A DNA stretch of 64,000 nt from Sulfolobus sp. A20 (GCF_001719125.1 NZ_CP017006.1:2370384-2434383), one strand, 5' to 3'; shown: positions 7,410-18,446, counted from the stretch's first letter. Notes: generated from the letters alone by a model not told the origin. Numbers and translations: made by a program.

Positions 7410-10214
7410 TCAGAAGATGACGTTTATAATAGAGTAATTAGTTCTGAAAAAAACCCTATTTATATATCTGGTCTTCCCTTCGTTGGTAAGACCACAGTAA
7501 TTAAAAGAATTAAAGGAAATTTTGAGTTAATTGAACTTCCAAAGGAGGTTAAGAGCCTTGATGAACTAAAGAAGTGTAGGCAAATGATAGAGGAAAAGGT
7601 AAAAAGCGGTAAGAAGGTAGTAGTAGAGGGCAGGAATTACGTTATCGATTTAATGTTAGGAAAAGTAAAACCAGTAAGTGAACCTTCCTTAAGGAATCCT
7701 AGGACTAAGATTTCCGGAAATGCTCTAACCTATCACTTTGATGATCTTAAAGTTGAAAAGAACATTAAGGATGTAGTGAAATTTCTCGAGTACTCATTAA
7801 TAGTAACTCCTACTTATACCACTTACATTCCTAGATTATTTGATGAAGCTCAAAAGATTGAAGGGCTAGACGAGGTCTTACCAATTGTTTCAAGGTTTAA
7901 GCAATTGTTCACCGTTTTCCCTAAGTCAAACATAAAAGGGGATGAGGCTATAATCTATCCATTAGTATCTCTTTTCAATTCACCAGAGGAAATGAAGTTT
8001 TGCTGGAATAAACTTAGCGATAGCTGGAAGGAACTAATATACTACGCTATAGACTCTCACCTCAGACTCTTGCCTGGTAGGTCAAAAGAGGTTGTAAATA
8101 AATACCTAAGTAGAATTGAAGAGAAAGAAGTCAAACTCTCCATTGACTTGGACTACACTCCAGAAAACCTGGAAATCGTGGAGTATTTAGTAGCTCAATT
8201 ACTAAATGGTAAAAGGGTAGGTATTATTGGTTCTTTGAAGAGTGGAAAGACTGGAATAGCTAAGGAGGTTATGAAATACATTAAGGGTAAGAAGGATCTG
8301 AAGATAGTAGACTATCATGACGAGAATGGGTATAAGAGTTTAAGGGGGATATACAAAAATCTTAATGCTGATATTTATGTCCTTACAGATGATTTATTGG
8401 ACGCTTTAAGGGATAAATTAAGGATTGATATTGTTACGATATCACCATACCGAACATTTATTGACGAAAAGGATTACACAGATTACGTGTATAATGTGAT
8501 ATTCGAAAGTGATCCTAACGTTTTAAAGTGGTATTCTCCTCTGCTCGCTATGAAATATTTCCCCATGCCAGTAGAGGTATCAAAACTAGTCTTGAAGTAC
8601 TTCGGGAGAAAGGTGGAGGAAACAATTGACGATCCCATATTGAATTGGTTTTCTGTTATAGACTATATTCCCGAGAGCATTAAGAAAGCTGAAGGTGCTG
8701 AGGATGTTGAAAAATATGAGAAGAGAGCTGATGAGATATTACTTATCTTAATTAACATATTAAAAGAGAAGATAATTACTGGAAATTTAGCTTATAATTT
8801 CTTTAAGATTGTAGGTTATCTTTTAGATAAATATAAGTTTAGTAGTGTAGAGGATAGTCCATTAAACAATTATCTGATTAACATATCAGATAAGCTAGGA
8901 ATAGTTAAGCCCTTGATAAAGGGATTAATACCTATCATAAAGGACTATTTAGATGATAGATGTAGTGAACTACCCCAACCTATCATGTTAGATCCATCAG
9001 CCTTCGTAAACGTTATTCCCGAAATTTTTAACTTGAACCTCCTCTTAACTGAGTTATATCCTAAAATAATTGGAACTATTGTGAAGTCTAATGACGTTAA
9101 ATGTGTAAACAGAGCCCTCCAACTCATTTTTAATTACGCTCTATTTAATGACAGAAGATTTTTCGTTAGCGTAGAGGACATTATATTTAATAAAATAATT
9201 CAACTGAAGAACGAAGATCTGGTTAGTAGTTATGTGACAACGGCTTTATTGACTGGGTATAGGAATCTCAAGCATATAAGAGAAATACAGAAAGTTATAC
9301 CCAATGCCAGACCTTATACCCTAATCCTCTTACCAAAAGAAACTGGGAAGAGTCCTATTGAAATGCTGAGTAGTGTACTCTCCTTGAACTATGAACTAAA
9401 CTTAGCAATAGATAGGTCTGAGCTAGATAAGGTTGTTAATAAATACAGTGAGTATAAGAGAAGATTAGATCAGTTAAAATCAGTCCTGAAGAAAATTGAT
9501 GATAGAAGTGCAAAGAAAGTTTTATCGACTATACTGTTTAACGGTAATTTAAAGGATTTAATTAATACGTTAGAGAATGACTACTATAAATTCATTTTAT
9601 ACGTGAGATATGCCTCCTACATAGGTTTTAGAGCATTTGTTGAAGATAAGTGGTTTACGGATAGGAATATGTTTAGGAGTTTTATACAATCCATGCTTAA
9701 GGATTCAGAGGCTATATATGGGTATATAAAGAATTTAAATGAGTTAGGAGATGAAGAAATAAAAGAGTTAATAATGATATATCAATTTAAATTAGCTAAT
9801 GCATTACTTTCTAAAAATAAATATGAATATAAGGGAGTTCTAGAAGACATAATTGAAATTGAACAGATGCCAGAGGAAATAAAAATTTTAGCTTCCTTAG
9901 CTCTAGGACGTGAAGTTAATGTCAAGAGCGATAGCCCACTAATAAATATAGCTTTATCTGTAATTAAAGGGAGTTCAAATGAAGGTCTTAAGAAAATATA
10001 TGAAGAATTTAAGGATCAAGATTACAAGTTACTTCCTCCAGATATAGTAGAAGCGATTTTAGTGCATAAAATGTTAAGCGGGCAAGATATATCAAGCGAT
10101 ATTGAAAATATAGCTAAGACATTGCCAGGAGTGTTCTTCATTATAGCCCATGATTTCATTAAAGGTGATAAGGAAAGATATATAGCATCACTTATATTGT
10201 TCTACTTGCCTTAA
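7395..10214 (+). CDS. Large uncharacterised protein with two P-loop motifs and an alpha-helical tail
   Basis: The 939-residue protein matches no family I can name. Near the N terminus is GLPFVGKTTV (residues 26-35), a Walker A loop; a second one, GSLKSGKTGI, lies at about residue 278. After the second loop a short nucleotide-binding core (KIVDYHDENG, DIYVLTDDLLDAL) is recognisable, and from about residue 400 to the end the chain is almost wholly alpha-helical, like a TPR/HEAT-type solenoid. This layout recalls STAND-type NTPases, but the canonical Walker B is not evident, so the assignment is tentative. It is soluble and has no signal peptide. It starts at ATG 7395 inside a duplicated junction whose other copy has lost the gene. 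Confidence 0.7.
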   Translation: MVVEISEDDVYNRVISSEKNPIYISGLPFVGKTTVIKRIKGNFELIELPKEVKSLDELKKCRQMIEEKVKSGKKVVVEGRNYVIDLMLGKVKPVSEPSLRNPRTKISGNALTYHFDDLKVEKNIKDVVKFLEYSLIVTPTYTTYIPRLFDEAQKIEGLDEVLPIVSRFKQLFTVFPKSNIKGDEAIIYPLVSLFNSPEEMKFCWNKLSDSWKELIYYAIDSHLRLLPGRSKEVVNKYLSRIEEKEVKLSIDLDYTPENLEIVEYLVAQLLNGKRVGIIGSLKSGKTGIAKEVMKYIKGKKDLKIVDYHDENGYKSLRGIYKNLNADIYVLTDDLLDALRDKLRIDIVTISPYRTFIDEKDYTDYVYNVIFESDPNVLKWYSPLLAMKYFPMPVEVSKLVLKYFGRKVEETIDDPILNWFSVIDYIPESIKKAEGAEDVEKYEKRADEILLILINILKEKIITGNLAYNFFKIVGYLLDKYKFSSVEDSPLNNYLINISDKLGIVKPLIKGLIPIIKDYLDDRCSELPQPIMLDPSAFVNVIPEIFNLNLLLTELYPKIIGTIVKSNDVKCVNRALQLIFNYALFNDRRFFVSVEDIIFNKIIQLKNEDLVSSYVTTALLTGYRNLKHIREIQKVIPNARPYTLILLPKETGKSPIEMLSSVLSLNYELNLAIDRSELDKVVNKYSEYKRRLDQLKSVLKKIDDRSAKKVLSTILFNGNLKDLINTLENDYYKFILYVRYASYIGFRAFVEDKWFTDRNMFRSFIQSMLKDSEAIYGYIKNLNELGDEEIKELIMIYQFKLANALLSKNKYEYKGVLEDIIEIEQMPEEIKILASLALGREVNVKSDSPLINIALSVIKGSSNEGLKKIYEEFKDQDYKLLPPDIVEAILVHKMLSGQDISSDIENIAKTLPGVFFIIAHDFIKGDKERYIASLILFYLP

Positions 10215-10386
10215 GAGTTTTCTTTCATAAAAAATGCAGATACGTAACAAAGTGAGCAAGATAGGGAAATTTTAGATGCTAGTCTATAAAGTATTTCGTA
10301 ATAAAGCAATCATTTGTGCCAAAAATGTAGTTAAGACTTTGTAAGCTTTGAGTTTAGACGTCTATGCTTTAAAATTTTTGCCAATT

Positions 10387-11553
10387 TCAGTATGATCTAG
10401 GTAAATTCAATATGTGATGGGCTACATATGCTAGGACTAAGTTTTGAGAGACTGGAGCAACTTTATATAACCTAGTCTCTCTCAATTTCCTCTCCACGTT
10501 AGAATCTACAGCATAACCATATCCTCCATATATATCCATTGCCACATTACCAGCCTCCCATGCTATTTCTGTTGCCAAGTATTTAGAGATATTAGCATAA
10601 TTTCCAATTCTTTTAACATCACTCCCCTCTTCTAAATACTTCAGCCCCTCATTAAAATACGCCTTAACTGCCTCTAATTCAGCGTAAACTTTTGCCAATG
10701 GAAATTGGACACCTTGATAGCTTCCTATAGGCTTATCAAACACTACTCTATTTTTAGCGTACTCACTAGCCTTATTTATAAACCACTCAGCATTACCTAT
10801 CATCTCTGCTGCTATCATAAACCTTTCTGCGTTAAGTAAGTCTAATAGATAGTAGAAACCTTTATCGACTTCACCTATTACGTTCTCTTCCGGTATCTCT
10901 AAGCCATCTATGAATAGTTCATAAGCAGCTGTATTTGACATAGTCCTTATCTCCCTCATTTCTATACTCCCTTCCTTTACCTCTCTTAAATCAACTACAA
11001 ACAATGTAATTCCCTCAGTTTTCCTCTCTACCTTCTCATAAGGTTTAGTCCTAGCTACGAGTATCATGAAGTCAGAATACTTAACCCTAGAAATGAATAT
11101 TTTATGCCCTTTTACGACGTACTTGTTCCCTTTCTTCTCAGCGAAAGTCCTTATCTTAGTGCTATCTGATCCAGACTCGGGCTCAGTTAAGGCTAACGAG
11201 AGGACTTTAGCCCCATTTGCTATCTCTCTAAAGTACTTCTCTCTAATTACTTTACCAGCATGTCTAACTAGGAGTGAAGTATTATAATAATGACCGTGAA
11301 GGACGTAAGAATTTCCACCTTTGACGTTAACAAGATATAAGATCGCACAAGCCATTTTCGGTCCCTTACCAATTCCACCATAGTCTTTAGGTATTAAAAT
11401 AGATCCTAAACCAAGCTCGATGAACTCATTCATGAACTCTGAGGGAAATTCCCTTTTTATATCCTTATCTAGCCAATACCTTTCATTATACTTATCCATC
11501 AATTGGTTTACAGAGTCTAAAATTAACCTGTCCTCCTCTGATAGAGGAATCAT
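10387..11553 (-). CDS. Acyl-CoA dehydrogenase
   Basis: The 388-residue flavoprotein has the full acyl-CoA dehydrogenase layout: an alpha-helical N domain, the FAD-contacting LALTEPESGSDSTKIRT and GHKIFISR of the beta domain (about residues 134-165), and a C-terminal helical domain ending in YGGYGYAVDSNVERKLRE. It should oxidise an acyl-CoA to the 2-enoyl-CoA with FAD, passing electrons to an electron-transfer flavoprotein. It stands alone on the minus strand, convergent with the P-loop gene, but its product is the substrate type of the hydratase encoded at 3.7 kb. Chain-length preference cannot be read from sequence. Confidence 0.87.
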   Translation of the reverse strand: MIPLSEEDRLILDSVNQLMDKYNERYWLDKDIKREFPSEFMNEFIELGLGSILIPKDYGGIGKGPKMACAILYLVNVKGGNSYVLHGHYYNTSLLVRHAGKVIREKYFREIANGAKVLSLALTEPESGSDSTKIRTFAEKKGNKYVVKGHKIFISRVKYSDFMILVARTKPYEKVERKTEGITLFVVDLREVKEGSIEMREIRTMSNTAAYELFIDGLEIPEENVIGEVDKGFYYLLDLLNAERFMIAAEMIGNAEWFINKASEYAKNRVVFDKPIGSYQGVQFPLAKVYAELEAVKAYFNEGLKYLEEGSDVKRIGNYANISKYLATEIAWEAGNVAMDIYGGYGYAVDSNVERKLRETRLYKVAPVSQNLVLAYVAHHILNLPRSY

Positions 11554-11741
11554 AAAATAATATTTTATCTATACCTAAAATACTTTAGTTAAGAGGCTAA
11601 AGATTTATATTTTAACAGATGTAGAAATAAACGTTAAATTTGAAAACACCTTGTAGGTATTTATGAATAAAACTGTGATATGAAGAGTTTAAATTAGTAC
11701 GTTAATAGAGTGTAAATAGGGATTTCATAAAAATTACGAAG

Positions 11742-11833
11742 TGACGAGTCGCCATTCATGGTGGGTAGGAAGTCAGATTCACATTCTAAACCTCTTTCCT
11801 GCCTTAAAATGTGAGATTTTCTCTCGTCAGCAT
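11742..11833. repeat. Pair of inverted tnpB-end hairpin relics (small MITE-like unit)
   Basis: A minus-sense relic (TGACGAGTCGCCATTCATGG, then TGGGTAGGAAGTCAG, 11742-11776) faces a plus-sense relic (CCTCTTTCCTGCCTTAAAAT, then GAGATTTTCTCTCGTCAGC). Both outer ends read TGACGAG when viewed inward. The arrangement resembles the 241-bp element at 42.5 kb but is shorter and more eroded. The rest of the gap 11554-11963 holds the promoter region of the next gene and no open frame that I can support. Confidence 0.4.
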
Positions 11834-11963
11834 TACTAGTTCTTCACGTCTATGGTAAGTTAAATATACTTTTATTGAAAATTATGCCAAAAAAATATTT
11901 TAGTTCTAAAGAATAGAAAAATTCAAGTAAATTTTTAATATTAAAAAATTAGTAACTTAACAT

Positions 11964-13352
11964 ATGAGTGACCTTAAAACAAATCCAGATTATTATGTAG
12001 CAAGAGTAGATAGATTACCTACATGGGGACTATCCTATGCCATAATATGGGCAATGGGATTTAGCTTTTTCATAACATTATATGACGTTATAAACGTAGG
12101 TTTCGCATTACCATATATACCATTCGTCGTCACGGGATTTCAAGCTTCACTGGTAGCCTCTTTAGGTCTATGGGGATATGTCGTAGGGGCGCCACTTTTC
12201 TCTTACTTCGCAGATATCATAGGAAGAAGACCTACATTAATATTTACGGCTTTGCTCACAGCAATAGGGAGTTTAGGGGATGCCTTATCAGTAAATTACC
12301 CTATGTTAGCAGCATTTAGATTTATAACTGGAATGGCAATTGGTGCTGACCTAGTATTAGTTATGACTTACATGTCCGAAATGTCACCCTCAGCCAAAAG
12401 AGGTAGATATACTAATTTAGCATTTATTGGAGGATGGGCTGGAATAGGGATTGGTCCATTCATAGCTGCTATTATTGTTACTAGTATACCATCAATAGGT
12501 TGGAGAATAGTGTTCTTAGTAGGAGCTATCTTGGCGTTTTTAGCTCTTGCAATCAGAGCGTATGCTCCCGAAACGGTTAGATTCCTAGCCTCAAAAGGTA
12601 AGTTTGATGAGGCAGAAAAGATAATTTCCTCAATGGAAAAAGTTTCTATGATTAGAACTAGTCTTACGTCATTGCCAGAGCCAGACATGAGAATGTATAA
12701 CGTTCCAAAGCAAAATCCCTTCAAGATATTAGCTAAACCTAAATATCTAAAGAGGTTATTAGCGTTATTCTTCTTAATGTTTTTCGTCTACTTCATGGAT
12801 TATCCATTTTTAGTAATCCCAGAGACGTGGGCTAAGGTAGTGTTAGGCTATTCTGGAGCCTTACTATCACAAATAGTCTTTTTATTTGGTCTAGCAGGTA
12901 TAGGAGCTTTTCTAGGGTCTATAATACTAAGACCCTTCATCGATAAGTATGATAGAAGGAAGATGACCATAATTTCTGTGATCATATATACGTTGGGAAC
13001 CGGTATTATGGGGTATGGAGGTGCAATAAGGTCGTCAACATTATTCTTCATAGGAGCATTCTTAGCTGAGCTCATAGGAGTAGGTTGGTATCAGCTTTAC
13101 TACCAGATGTGTATAGATAACTTTCCCACAGCTGCTAGAGCTACTGGATATTCTATAGCTGATGGAGTAGGACACGCAGGAGGTGCTGTGGGATTACTCG
13201 TCATACTTCCTCTCATATATGCCTTAGGAAATGTGGGAGGATGGACAATACCGTGGATACCCGCAATAATAATGGCTATATTGGTACTTTTCTTAACACC
13301 CAATACGGTGGGTAAGAGGTTAGAAGAAATTAACGAAGCAACAGATCAATAA
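11964..13352 (+). CDS. MFS transporter, sugar/metabolite symporter type
   Basis: The 462-residue protein has 12 predicted membrane helices. The MFS signatures are clear: ADIIGRRPTL in loop 2-3 (about residues 84-93), GADLVLVMTYMSEMSPSAKR after helix 4 with the typical sugar-porter E-x-x-P-x-x-x-R spacing, and RPFIDKYDRRKM between helices 8 and 9. It probably works as a proton symporter for an organic acid, sugar or similar solute. An AT-rich TATA-like stretch (11932-11945) precedes ATG 11964. The next gene is convergent, with only four bases between stop codons. Confidence 0.86.
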   Translation: MSDLKTNPDYYVARVDRLPTWGLSYAIIWAMGFSFFITLYDVINVGFALPYIPFVVTGFQASLVASLGLWGYVVGAPLFSYFADIIGRRPTLIFTALLTAIGSLGDALSVNYPMLAAFRFITGMAIGADLVLVMTYMSEMSPSAKRGRYTNLAFIGGWAGIGIGPFIAAIIVTSIPSIGWRIVFLVGAILAFLALAIRAYAPETVRFLASKGKFDEAEKIISSMEKVSMIRTSLTSLPEPDMRMYNVPKQNPFKILAKPKYLKRLLALFFLMFFVYFMDYPFLVIPETWAKVVLGYSGALLSQIVFLFGLAGIGAFLGSIILRPFIDKYDRRKMTIISVIIYTLGTGIMGYGGAIRSSTLFFIGAFLAELIGVGWYQLYYQMCIDNFPTAARATGYSIADGVGHAGGAVGLLVILPLIYALGNVGGWTIPWIPAIIMAILVLFLTPNTVGKRLEEINEATDQ

Positions 13353-13356
13353 AAAA

Positions 13357-14397
<1,041 letters not shown>

Positions 14398-14487
14398 TTA
14401 TAAGGTCACTATGACGTGCAGTCATCACTCTTCAGCAAAGACCAATCCGTTCATCAAAGATAATGTGTTCGAAAGTTAAAAAAGTCT

Positions 14488-16083
14488 TTAGTCGGTCTTA
14501 ATCTTAAAGTACCTATTCTTATCCCCGGGGTCATAGTAGATTATCTTACTTGACTCTGAAACAAGTAGATCAATTAAGTCGTTTCTTAGACTATTTGCCC
14601 TCTTAGAATACAACTTCAACGTGTTCATCATAGACTTTGGCAAATCTATAAACGTCCCCCTAATGAAGTATGGCAACCTTTTCCATATATACTTTTCAGC
14701 ATTCCTCAATAGTTCTAGCTTTCTCTCTGGAATCTTCAGTTTAGATATTTTAAGCTTACTCCTAAGATACTTGTATAAATAGAACGTGTGGTTAGCGTAA
14801 ACAGCTAAAAATTGAATTAATGCAGGATTTACCCTCGTTTTAGCTACCGGCGTTAATAAATCATAGTAATCCCAGTTCAATGTGAATAAAGCTTTTTGTT
14901 GTAAAGAGTTAACGAATATTCTAGTCCCTGGAAGTGGTGTATAAATAGAAAACTGCACACCATCTGCTCCGGCATCAGCTAGCTTTCTAGAGAACTTTAT
15001 GGTCGCAATTATATCCTTAAAAGTTTCATAAGGCGCACCCATCATCATTCCAACAAACACTATTACGCCGTTCTCATGAAGTACTTTAACAGCCTTTATT
15101 GAATCAGAAACCGCTAAACCTTTATGCATCTTCTTCAAAGTCTCTTGACTTCCACTCTCAACTCCCAAAAACGCTACCCTTAAACCCGCCTCAGAAGCTA
15201 ACTTTATTAATTCTGGATTTCTAGCTGTTACGTCAGCCCTCATTTGGGTTATGAAATTTATAGTCAACTTCCTTTCTATCATCTCTCTGAATAACTTAGC
15301 TCTCTGACTCCTATTAGGCCATACAATGAATATATCATCGACGAAAAAGACCCAATTGTATCCTAGCTTTTTGATCTCCTCAATCTCCTTTAATATTCTA
15401 GGATTAGACTTATTTCTCCACTTATTACCCCACGTGGGAGTTACAGAACAGAAATCACATGCATAAGGACATCCCCTAGCTGTTTCAACACATGCCACAT
15501 ATTGATTTTCTCCAAATGCGTCAATCCTATATCTTTCCTTTTCTACTAAGTCAAAGGCTGGAAGTGGTAATTTATCCAAATCCTCAATTAATGGGGCAGG
15601 GGGAGTCCTTATTATCTTCTCCCCCTCCTTGTAAACTATTCCCCTAACATTTGAAAAGTCTCTATTTTTCATTGCGTTACCTATTTCCATAATTGTTAAA
15701 TCTCCCTCACCCAATACCACTATATCAAAGCCGTCCTTAAGCATTTGGGTAGGTAAGAAAGTAGCGTGATGCCCTCCAGCAATCAGAATTACATCCTTTA
15801 GCTCCTTCTTTATTCCATTAGCTATCTTTACTGATACATTGTGAGAGGCTGTAGCATGTAAGGTTATTCCAATGATATCGGGATCATAACTTATTGCTAA
15901 GTTAACTACATCATCCACACTCGTCAAATCAGCTTCCATATCTATAACCTTAACATCCCAATTACCAGTAGCCCTTAAGTCTCCAGCCAATTGTAATAAG
16001 CCTAAAGGTGTTGGCATGAAGCCAAAGGACTTGTTGTAACCACTTCCGGTAGGATTAGTAGGTCTTATCAGAAGGGCTTTCAT
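14488..16083 (-). CDS. B12-binding radical SAM protein
   Basis: The 531-residue protein is a class B radical SAM enzyme. Residues 1-150 form a cobalamin-binding Rossmann domain (PTPLGLLQLAGDLRATG, ITLHATASHNVSVK, IAGGHHATFLP). The radical SAM domain begins with ETARGCPYACDFCSV, giving the C-x3-C-x2-C cluster motif at about residues 203-210. The C-terminal 120 residues are helical and basic. Such proteins act on unactivated carbons; in Sulfolobus the GDGT ring synthases GrsA/GrsB and hopanoid-type enzymes have this layout and size. A lipid-modifying role is therefore plausible but unproven. It is monocistronic, with an upstream gap of 273 bases. Confidence 0.82.
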   Translation of the reverse strand: MKALLIRPTNPTGSGYNKSFGFMPTPLGLLQLAGDLRATGNWDVKVIDMEADLTSVDDVVNLAISYDPDIIGITLHATASHNVSVKIANGIKKELKDVILIAGGHHATFLPTQMLKDGFDIVVLGEGDLTIMEIGNAMKNRDFSNVRGIVYKEGEKIIRTPPAPLIEDLDKLPLPAFDLVEKERYRIDAFGENQYVACVETARGCPYACDFCSVTPTWGNKWRNKSNPRILKEIEEIKKLGYNWVFFVDDIFIVWPNRSQRAKLFREMIERKLTINFITQMRADVTARNPELIKLASEAGLRVAFLGVESGSQETLKKMHKGLAVSDSIKAVKVLHENGVIVFVGMMMGAPYETFKDIIATIKFSRKLADAGADGVQFSIYTPLPGTRIFVNSLQQKALFTLNWDYYDLLTPVAKTRVNPALIQFLAVYANHTFYLYKYLRSKLKISKLKIPERKLELLRNAEKYIWKRLPYFIRGTFIDLPKSMMNTLKLYSKRANSLRNDLIDLLVSESSKIIYYDPGDKNRYFKIKTD

Positions 16084-16206
16084 ATTTTACTTAGATTCGT
16101 TTTGGTATTAAAGATTAGCTTATTAAAAATCATATTATGAAGTTTAAGCTATCAAACTAAAATTTAAGCAATAGCTCTTATGAAAATACACCAAACTCTT
16201 TATATG

Positions 16207-16236
16207 CTGACTTCCCTCCCGTCTAACCTTCGTCTG
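16207..16236. repeat. Degenerate tnpB-end hairpin relic
   Basis: CTGACTTCCCTCCCG followed by TCTAACCTTCGTCTG keeps the left half of the GACTTCCTCCCCG hairpin but has lost most pairing. It is one of the weaker members of the family. Confidence 0.3.
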
Positions 16237-16329
16237 TAAAAATTAGGTGTAGGGTACTTGCAACTTAAAAAGATCTACATACAAGCAATGAGTAAATTTT
16301 TCTTTACTATCTTGAAATTTACAAAATGC

Positions 16330-16338
16330 TTATATTTG
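16330..16338 (+). promoter_or_regulatory. TATA box of the HTH/DGG-repeat gene
   Basis: CTTATATTT lies about 20-28 bases upstream of ATG 16358, so the mRNA is probably leaderless. It is framed by ACAAA and TTTGT (16321-16343 region), a short inverted repeat that could be an autoregulatory operator; the repeat is only five bases per arm and may be chance. Confidence 0.5.
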
Positions 16339-16357
16339 TCAAAGACTATACTAACAT

Positions 16358-17566
16358 ATGGATATATTTGAGGCAGTATCAAACGAGATCAGAAGGAAAA
16401 TAATAAAGCTACTCCAGACTCCTAGGAGTTTTTCTGAGTTATGCGAGAGACTCAACTTAGAGAGCTCTGCCCTAGCCTTTCACTTAAAAAAACTAGATGG
16501 CTTAATAACTAAGGACGATAAGGGAAATTACGTCCTCACAGAGTTAGGGAAAAAAGCCTTATCAATAGTAAACATGATAGAGAGCCAAAACGTAATATTA
16601 CCAGAAGAAAAAAGAGTATTAACACCAGTATTGATCGAGTACGCAGATAAGGTAATAATAGACAAAGGTATGTTGACTAAAATTAAAGAAGAGAACAAGA
16701 AATTAATAATAAGAAACGTCAATGAGGTAATATTCAAAGATGATATTGATGAAAACCTATTAAATGGCGTGTTAGAACTGATAGAGAACGTTATAACTAT
16801 CAAGTCCCCTCCAAATCTAAAGGATATTATATCTAGAAAATCGAAGCAAGTTTTGTCAATAGAAGAGGAACTTAGCAGCGAAGAAGAGATCAATGAGGAG
16901 ATAGGGAATATAGTGAGTGGAGTAGGAGGATTAGTAGGTAAAATAGTATCTAGAGTACTTGGTTCTAAGGACTTCTCAATTAACATAGGCTCACACCTAA
17001 GGGTAGTATATGACGGTCCTCTAAAAGTTAATGATAAGTTAAATATTGAGGTAGACGGTGGTGTAGTTAAACTAAGTAAGGGAGAACCACATCTCCTAGC
17101 TAAGTGTAGTTATATAGGAGACCTCGAAATAAATGATAATGGCATTAGTGCAGATGGTTGTTACATAAAGATAAGCTACCCCGATTTAAATCAACTTAGA
17201 GTTAGCGTTGACGGAGGGAAAGTAGAGATTAATGAAATAAAAGTAAACGATCTGAAGATTGACATGGACGGAGGATTAATTAGCCTAAACGTGAAGTGTA
17301 AGGATATGGTAGACATCACTTTAGATGGAGGGAAAGTTGATGGAAAAGTCCAGTTTGAGGACACTACCAAAGCGAGATTGAATATTGATATAGATGGAGG
17401 GATGGGGAAAATTGATGTATCAATACCTAAGGACTTTAGCGTTATAACCTCGTCGAGAGTAGACGGAGGAGTTGCGAGACTACCTCCCAATAGAGCTGGG
17501 AATAAAGGTGAACTAATAATAACTGCGAACGTTGACGGAGGGATTGTAACTATCAATGAAATATAA
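16358..17566 (+). CDS. ArsR-like HTH protein fused to a DGG-repeat beta-helix-like domain
   Basis: Residues 1-75 form a winged HTH of the ArsR type (RRKIIKLLQTPRSFSELCER, then LAFHLKKLDGLI). Residues 75-200 are mixed helical with a glutamate-rich stretch (SIEEELSSEEEINEEIG). From about residue 200 to 402 the chain repeats a short unit with DGG at its turn: VDGGVV, VDGGKV, MDGGLI, LDGGKV, IDGGMG, VDGGVA and VDGGIV, plus one DGC. This resembles DUF4097/putative-adhesin beta repeats that occur in bacterial anti-sigma or membrane-stress proteins. No membrane helix is visible, so the fusion is probably a cytoplasmic transcription factor whose beta domain is a sensor or scaffold. The function is unknown. 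Confidence 0.72.
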   Translation: MDIFEAVSNEIRRKIIKLLQTPRSFSELCERLNLESSALAFHLKKLDGLITKDDKGNYVLTELGKKALSIVNMIESQNVILPEEKRVLTPVLIEYADKVIIDKGMLTKIKEENKKLIIRNVNEVIFKDDIDENLLNGVLELIENVITIKSPPNLKDIISRKSKQVLSIEEELSSEEEINEEIGNIVSGVGGLVGKIVSRVLGSKDFSINIGSHLRVVYDGPLKVNDKLNIEVDGGVVKLSKGEPHLLAKCSYIGDLEINDNGISADGCYIKISYPDLNQLRVSVDGGKVEINEIKVNDLKIDMDGGLISLNVKCKDMVDITLDGGKVDGKVQFEDTTKARLNIDIDGGMGKIDVSIPKDFSVITSSRVDGGVARLPPNRAGNKGELIITANVDGGIVTINEI

Positions 17567-17699
17567 TTTTCATCAATCCCATCCAGACTATTTCTGACCA
17601 CCTTCCAGTCATAAAAGGCTTGACGCTATTTGTATAAATTTTTATCCTACTATGCTTCAATTTTAAAAAGTTTAACGTATTATGGACAACCATAGACAC

Positions 17700-17920
17700 A
17701 GCAAGAGAATTTAAGGCATGAGAAGTTAGGGGTTTGGGTTTCATCGGATCTCATATATATCGACCCTTGGGCTTCACGGGAGTCAAGCGAATTTTTCGCC
17801 TTCACCCTCCTCTGTCCCATTAGCGGGATAACCCCAACCCACCATCTAAGTGGAGAAACATCTCGGGCTATGTAAGCCTTTTGGGATACATACCCACATC
17901 TGGCATTATGTAAAAAAATT
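17700..17920 (-). pseudogene. C-terminal relic of a TnpB (IS200/IS605 OrfB) protein
   Basis: On the minus strand an open stretch reads CGYVSQKAYIARDVSPLRW, then VGVIPLMGQRRVKAKNSLDS and REAQGSIYMRSDETQTP. It looks like the last zinc-finger pair and C-terminal tail of Sulfolobales TnpB proteins (CGYVxxRDYxAAxNI followed by a proline/arginine-rich tail). No RuvC motifs or N-terminal half are present, so this is a fragment. The assignment rests on remembered TnpB tails and needs alignment. Confidence 0.5.
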
Positions 17921-17999
17921 AGTATGGAGTTACATAAACTTAATCCTCTCACTGAAACTGCTTACCACGGCAAATAGGTTTGATGTAAATAATAAGCCA

Positions 18000-18446
18000 T
18001 GATCAAAGGCACAATATTTATCGGAAGTCTAGGAATGTAGATAGTGGAAAACTTGAAAAATATTTAATATTTTTAATCACTTACACATCTTATTCTTGGG
18101 ATATTATATTAATTCTTCTTTGAGCTATTGACATATGTATTACCGTATAAAATATAGATTTTATATCGTAATAAAACCTTTTATTTTAACGTAGGTTTAA
18201 TTTTTACGTTAAATACGTACATTTAAGTTTCTTTATAAACATAACTATTGCGCTGTGTTAAAAAACATTTATTCTGTCATTTTCAAGTGACATTTCAATG
18301 CCCCAATACGATATAATAACCCTATTATTCATTAACTCAAACAATATTAGTTCGTCTTCATTAAGTTATTTAAAAGCGTAAAAATGCGAGTCTTAATGCA
18401 AGAAATGCGAGAATCATTTGCTTAATTAAACGTTTATAAACTCACC
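18000..18446 (+). other. AT-rich non-coding stretch, CRISPR-leader-like
   Basis: This strongly AT-rich stretch has no open frame and ends directly at the solitary CRISPR repeat. Near its end are two copies of AAATGCGAG (18382-18390 and 18403-18411, 21 bases apart, two helical turns) and a TATA-like GTTTATAAA (18432-18440). Length, composition and position match what is known of Sulfolobales CRISPR leaders, but I cannot align it to a known leader. Confidence 0.45.
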
